Below are positions 40,225-43,739 of a DNA stretch of 43,739 nt, piece after piece (the stretch's first letter is position 1; the number at the start of each line of letters is the position of its first letter). Below the pieces are notes generated by a model. That model ran no database searches. It was not told the origin of the DNA and saw nothing but the letters and a program-made list of their open reading frames with translations. Location of the stretch: the NCBI GenBank assembly GCA_022866045.1, contig JALHTW010000151.1:1-43739 (forward strand), in the 5' to 3' direction. Origin of the DNA: Candidatus Aminicenantota bacterium (GTDB taxonomy: Bacteria; Acidobacteriota; Aminicenantia; Aminicenantales; UBA4085). A program made the position numbers and the translations under genes.

Positions 40225-40743
40225 ATGTTGATTGATATTGATAAAGTGCCGAAAGACGGGTTGAGGCTCAGCCGGAATTTCGATTTCGCGAGTCTAGAGT
40301 TGGTGGAGGAGGATACCGTTTTCCTCCAGCCCGTCCAGGCCGATGTTACCATAAAAAAAATGGGAGACGAGATCTGGATCAAGGGCCGGATCACGACCTG
40401 CCTGAGCTTTGTCTGCAGCCGGTGCCTGACGCCCTTCGAATTTCCAATTGACTCCAAGTTCGACCTGGTTTTCCTTCCCGAGGAATTCCATGAGCTCAAG
40501 GATGAGTTCGACGACGAGGGTATCGACCAGCTTTTCTACCAGAATCGCCAGATCGATATCCGGGAGGTAATCTTAGAGCAATTAAACTTGACGTTTCCCG
40601 CCAAGCCGCTTTGCGCGGAACGCTGCGAGGGGATCTGCGCGGTGTGCGGCCAGATCCGCCGGAACGGGAATTGCGGTTGTGCGATCGAAGAATCCGACAC
40701 ACGCCGGGAAAAAATAAAAATCTTTGTGAAAGACAAGAGATAA
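40225..40743 (+). CDS. yceD: YceD/DUF177-family protein
   Basis: A 172-residue DUF177 protein. The family Cys motif is in the middle (FVCSRCLTPFEFPID) and a second Cys cluster lies near the C-terminus (CAERCEGICAVCGQ, NGNCGC). In many bacteria this gene precedes rpmF, as here, and the family is linked to 23S rRNA and ribosome assembly. It has its own consensus promoter. The role is not firmly established. Confidence 0.9.
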   Translation: MLIDIDKVPKDGLRLSRNFDFASLELVEEDTVFLQPVQADVTIKKMGDEIWIKGRITTCLSFVCSRCLTPFEFPIDSKFDLVFLPEEFHELKDEFDDEGIDQLFYQNRQIDIREVILEQLNLTFPAKPLCAERCEGICAVCGQIRRNGNCGCAIEESDTRREKIKIFVKDKR

Positions 40744-40926
40744 ATGCCTAACCCCAAACGAAGACACTCTCACTCCCGAAAAGGAAAACGCCGGGGGCAT
40801 GATGCGCTCGTTGTCCCTTCCTTTTCCGTGTGTTCCAATTGCGGGACGCCCAAACTCCCCCATAAAGCCTGCCCGGAATGCGGTTACTATCGCGGCCGCC
40901 AGGTCATCAAAGAAGCCGAAGAATAA
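40744..40926 (+). CDS. rpmF: 50S ribosomal protein L32
   Basis: A 60-residue L32: MPNPKRRHSHSRKGKRRGHD, then a zinc-type CSNCG and CPECGYYRGR. It starts directly after the yceD stop. The yceD-rpmF-plsX-fab order is standard, and here a plsX remnant follows after 13 bp. Confidence 0.96.
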   Translation: MPNPKRRHSHSRKGKRRGHDALVVPSFSVCSNCGTPKLPHKACPECGYYRGRQVIKEAEE

Positions 40927-40939
40927 ACGGGAGGCGAAG

Positions 40940-41101
40940 ATGAAGATCGCCGTCGACGCCATGGGGGGGGATTTCGGCCCCCAAATCACGGTCCCGGGAG
41001 CAGTCAGGCAGGCCCGGGATATCGTCATCAGCCGCGTCCAGGAAAAGATCTCCGAAGAAATCGCCAAGGCGGCGCCGAGCCCAGGCGGAGCGAGGGCATA
41101 A
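40940..41101 (+). pseudogene. plsX: plsX remnant with large internal deletion
   Basis: A 53-residue frame with a strong ribosome site (GGGAGG). The first 22 residues (MKIAVDAMGGDFGPQITVPG...) are the exact PlsX N-terminus. From RQARDIVISRVQEKISEEI onward it resembles the PlsX C-terminal helix, as in proteins ending AxxxARxxVxxxVxEKIxEEL. Some 280-290 residues of a normal 330-residue PlsX would be missing, in frame. Such a product could not be a phosphate acyltransferase. An in-frame deletion, a deletion at a short repeat (A-x-x-AR), or an assembly collapse would all explain it. The C-terminal match is a judgement by eye. Confidence 0.7.
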
Positions 41102-41842
41102 ATGATTTTCCGGGAGCGGATCTCCTTAATCACGGGAGCCTCCCAGGGAATCGGCGAGGCGATCGCTCGTGAATTCGCGGCCGAGGGCGCGGCCGTCGTG
41201 CTCGTCGATATCCAGAAGGCGAAGCTCGACGAAGTCGCCCAGAAGATCGCGGAGAAGGGCGGGAAGGCGGCCGTTTACCAGGCCGATGTGTCAAAACACG
41301 ACCAGGCGAACGCCGTCGTCGAATCCGTGATCAAGGAATACAAGAAGATCGACCATCTCATCAACAACGCCGGCATCACCAAGGACGGTTTTCTCATGAG
41401 GATGAAGGAAGAAGAATGGGACGCCGTCATCGCCGTGAACCTCAAGGGCATTTTTAATTTTTCCAAGGCTGTCATTCGGAGCATGATCGGCAGCCGCTAC
41501 GGGCGGATCGTCAACCTCTCGTCCGTGGTCGGCCTGATGGGCAACGCCGGCCAGGCGAACTACGCGGCCTCCAAGGCCGGGCTCATCGGCTTCACCAAGT
41601 CGCTGGCCCGCGAAGTGGCTTCGCGCGGCATCACCGTCAACGCGGTGGCCCCCGGCTATATCGCCACACCCATGACGGCCAGCCTTCCCGAGCAGGTCAA
41701 GACCGCATTTCTCGGCCTCATTCCCTTGCAAAGGTTCGGGGAACCGGCCGAAGTGGCCCACGCCGTCAAATTCCTCTGCTCGGATGAAGCCGCGTACATA
41801 ACCGGCCAAGTCATTCAGATCAACGGCGGGATGTATATGTAG
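41102..41842 (+). CDS. fabG: 3-oxoacyl-ACP reductase
   Basis: A 246-residue short-chain dehydrogenase reducing 3-ketoacyl-ACP with [13 protein letters not shown] (11-18) binds the cofactor. NNAG, a Ser in NLSSVVG and YAASKAG supply the catalytic tetrad. The start directly follows the plsX remnant stop (TAA then ATG). acpP and fabF follow. fabH and fabD, often found between plsX and fabG, are absent. Confidence 0.94.
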   Translation: MIFRERISLITGASQGIGEAIAREFAAEGAAVVLVDIQKAKLDEVAQKIAEKGGKAAVYQADVSKHDQANAVVESVIKEYKKIDHLINNAGITKDGFLMRMKEEEWDAVIAVNLKGIFNFSKAVIRSMIGSRYGRIVNLSSVVGLMGNAGQANYAASKAGLIGFTKSLAREVASRGITVNAVAPGYIATPMTASLPEQVKTAFLGLIPLQRFGEPAEVAHAVKFLCSDEAAYITGQVIQINGGMYM

Positions 41843-41874
41843 GATTTTCCGATAAAATAAAAATGGAGGTTAAC

Positions 41875-42117
41875 ATGGAAAGAGACGAATTATTGAAGAA
41901 AATGAAGGTGATCGTGGCAGACAAGCTGAGCATCAGCGAAGATCAAGTGACGGAAACAGCCTCTTTCATCGAAGACCTGGGCGCCGACTCCTTAGACACC
42001 GTGGAACTCGTCATGGCCCTCGAAGATGAGTTCGGCCTCGACATTCCCGACGAGGAAGCGGAAAAGCTGACCACAGTCGGCAAGGCGATGGACTATATTA
42101 TGGGCCATGTTTCTTAA
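41875..42117 (+). CDS. acpP: Acyl carrier protein
   Basis: An 80-residue ACP. The start is ATG at 41875 with GGAGG six bases upstream; an earlier ATG at 41863 overlaps that ribosome site. The phosphopantetheine Ser is in [19 protein letters not shown], followed by [19 protein letters not shown]. It overlaps fabF by 11 bp. Confidence 0.97.
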   Translation: MERDELLKKMKVIVADKLSISEDQVTETASFIEDLGADSLDTVELVMALEDEFGLDIPDEEAEKLTTVGKAMDYIMGHVS

Positions 42118-43381
42118 CCCGGGAGAACAGAAGAATAAAGCAGCGAATCGACGGGTCGCCATAACCGGGATCGGCCTTGTAACCCCCTTGGGCGTAGGCA
42201 CCCAGAAGACCTGGGACGGCCTTCTCGCCGGCCGGAGCGGGATCGGCCCCATCACCAGATTCGATGCCAGCCGCTTTTCGACGCGGATCGCCGGCGAGGT
42301 CAGGGATTTCCATCCGCTCGATTTCATCGACAAGAAAGAGGTCCGCAAAATGGACCTGTTCATCCAGTTCGCCCTGGCGGCGGCCCATCTCGCCGTCGAG
42401 GACTCGGGCATCAACCCGGCGCTTCTTGAAAGCGACCGCTGCGGCGTATATGTCGGCTCTGGCATCGGCGGGATCGGGACGATCGAGGAGACGCATAAGG
42501 TCCTCCTTGAGAAAGGGCCGGACCGTGTTTCGCCGTTCTTCTTGGTTTCGGTCATCATCAACGAAGCCTCGGGGCAAATTTCCATCAGATACAAGGCCAA
42601 AGGACCGAACTCGGCGGCCGTTACAGCCTGCACGACGGCGACCCATTGTCTCGGGGATTCCTTCCGGCTGATCGCCCGGGGCGATGCGGACGTGATGATT
42701 GCCGGCGGGTCCGAAGCGCCCATCACGCCGCTCGGCGTCGCCGGGTTCTGCACCATGAAAGCCCTCTCCGAGCGGAACGACGAACCCCAGAAAGCATCGC
42801 GGCCGTTCGACGCCAAGCGCGACGGGTTCGTTATGGGCGAAGGCGCCGGCATCTTGCTGCTCGAAGAGCTTGGCCAGGCCCTCAAGCGAGGGGCAAAGAT
42901 TTATGCTGAGGTGGTGGGCTACGGTATGACCGGCGACGCCTACCATATCGCCGCTCCGGCGATGGACGGCGAAGGCGCGGAGCGCGTCATGCGGAAAGCC
43001 CTGGAGGACGCGGGCGTTCCGCCGGGCGATGTCCAATTCATCAACGCCCACGGCACATCCACCCCCCTTAATGACAAGATCGAGACCGCGGCGATCAAGC
43101 GGGTCTTCGGCGACCATGCCTCGAAGCTCGCCGTGAGCTCGACCAAGTCCATGACCGGCCATCTTCTAGGAGCGACCGGCGCCGTCGAGATCGCCGCCAC
43201 CGCGCTCTGCCTCAAGCACCAGATCATGACGCCGACGATCAACTACGAGTACCCGGACCCGGAGTGTGACCTGGATTACGTGCCGAACAAAGCACGGCCG
43301 GCCGAGATCGTATTTGCGTTGAACAATTCCTTCGGCTTCGGCGGGACCAATGGCTCCCTGTTGCTGAAAAGGTTCGAATAG
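42107..43381 (+). CDS. fabF: 3-oxoacyl-ACP synthase II
   Basis: A 424-residue condensing enzyme elongating acyl-ACP. The Cys-His-His triad is intact: TACTTATH with C175, NAHGTST with H315, and SMTGHLLG with H352. The first 15 residues ([15 protein letters not shown]) are a short extension before [15 protein letters not shown]. The ATG at 42107 lies inside acpP, and no better start is seen. rnc, a common next gene, does not follow. Confidence 0.95.
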   Translation: MFLNPGEQKNKAANRRVAITGIGLVTPLGVGTQKTWDGLLAGRSGIGPITRFDASRFSTRIAGEVRDFHPLDFIDKKEVRKMDLFIQFALAAAHLAVEDSGINPALLESDRCGVYVGSGIGGIGTIEETHKVLLEKGPDRVSPFFLVSVIINEASGQISIRYKAKGPNSAAVTACTTATHCLGDSFRLIARGDADVMIAGGSEAPITPLGVAGFCTMKALSERNDEPQKASRPFDAKRDGFVMGEGAGILLLEELGQALKRGAKIYAEVVGYGMTGDAYHIAAPAMDGEGAERVMRKALEDAGVPPGDVQFINAHGTSTPLNDKIETAAIKRVFGDHASKLAVSSTKSMTGHLLGATGAVEIAATALCLKHQIMTPTINYEYPDPECDLDYVPNKARPAEIVFALNNSFGFGGTNGSLLLKRFE

Positions 43382-43430
43382 CAAAAAAGCAGGCAAGAAG
43401 AAAAATTTCTGATATCAACGCATTAATTAA

Positions 43431-43739
43431 AATGACATCCCCGTTCGGGCGGTTAAAGAGTCCGTGTCGCTGCTCGCCCCTATTTTCATCGCCTTCGTGA
43501 TTACCCATATCCTACTGATCGGATACGGTATCCTCTCTCACATTCCCCAGATCGGACCCGTTTCTCACCAGATCCGCACAGATTTCAGCGCCGGGCTGAC
43601 CGTCCTCGGCGGAGGCGGAATGCTGTTGCTTTTTCTGAAGGCATTCTCCATGGGAGGGGGGACATATACGGGAATTGAGGCCGTTTCCAACGGCCTTCAG
43701 ATCCTTCGGGAGCCGAGAGTGCATAACGGGAAACGGACC
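43431..43739 (+). pseudogene. APC-family permease fragment lacking its N-terminal half (runs off right edge)
   Basis: From 43431, after an in-frame TAA, the frame reads NDIPVRAVKESVSLLAPIFI and on to ITHILLIGYG, then GGGTYTGIEAVSNGLQILRE, typical of the middle of amino-acid/polyamine permeases (COG0531). The alignment by eye begins near the fifth TM helix (N-x-R-x-VKESV), so about 170 N-terminal residues are missing, and the frame starts only about 50 bp after fabF ends. No plausible start with a ribosome site is present. This is either a truncated gene or an assembly junction near 43430. The C-terminus lies outside the window. Confidence 0.6.

Noticed and set aside
1-43739. CRISPR arrays, rRNA genes and IS transposases
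   Set aside because: No regularly spaced direct repeats, rRNA sequence or transposase motifs were seen on either strand; the only transposon-like item is the 16168-16357 palindrome.

Overview
The window reads as a moderately GC-rich chromosome segment from a Gram-negative, probably anaerobic, fermentative bacterium. The Gram-negative call rests on an Mla-type lipid transport operon, a LolB-like lipoprotein, ADP-heptose/LPS genes and a predicted outer-membrane barrel. The anaerobic call rests on a large membrane-bound [NiFe] hydrogenase with no NADH-dehydrogenase module. Gene content and style would fit the Acidobacteriota/Aminicenantota (OP8) neighbourhood, but that is a low-confidence inference.

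Layout. (1) 1-8864, all minus strand: a small membrane protein, LolB-like lipoprotein, ispE, tRNA-Gln, prs, rplY, pth, rpsF, rpsR, rplI, dnaB, mlaE, mlaF and a partial mlaD. The ispE reading frame has no stop codon; it runs through the tRNA gene and stays in frame with prs. (2) 9005-14922: a 39-residue microprotein (minus), an exported MEMO-AMMECR1 fusion, then fmdB, waaF, gmhB and rel/spoT, the last three joined by ATGA overlaps. (3) 14930-16104, minus: folD and rpmB, each with its own promoter. (4) 16168-16357: a 190-bp near-complete palindrome that looks like a MITE. (5) 16476-20474: two small lipoproteins and a 987-residue metalloprotease/beta-propeller/barrel protein. (6) 20636-23296: dnaA and dnaN with a promoter, DnaA-box cluster and an AT-rich candidate origin. 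(7) 23340-33382, minus: twelve genes for a complex-I-like group 4 [NiFe] hydrogenase and its maturation protease. (8) 33602-37285: a GNAT-like protein, then an NRAMP-family transporter paired with a PRC/MgtE-N/CBS regulatory protein. (9) 37401-40088: polA. (10) 40170-43739: yceD, rpmF, a plsX remnant with an internal deletion, fabG, acpP, fabF and an amino-acid permease fragment lacking its N-terminal half.

The most unusual items are the hydrogenase, which has every complex I core subunit except the NuoEFG module but keeps both CxxC nickel-iron ligand pairs; the stop-less ispE read through a tRNA; the NRAMP transporter paired with an MgtE sensor that has lost its pore; the MITE-like palindrome; and the internally deleted plsX. 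All assignments come from reading the sequence and recognising motifs. No database search was run.
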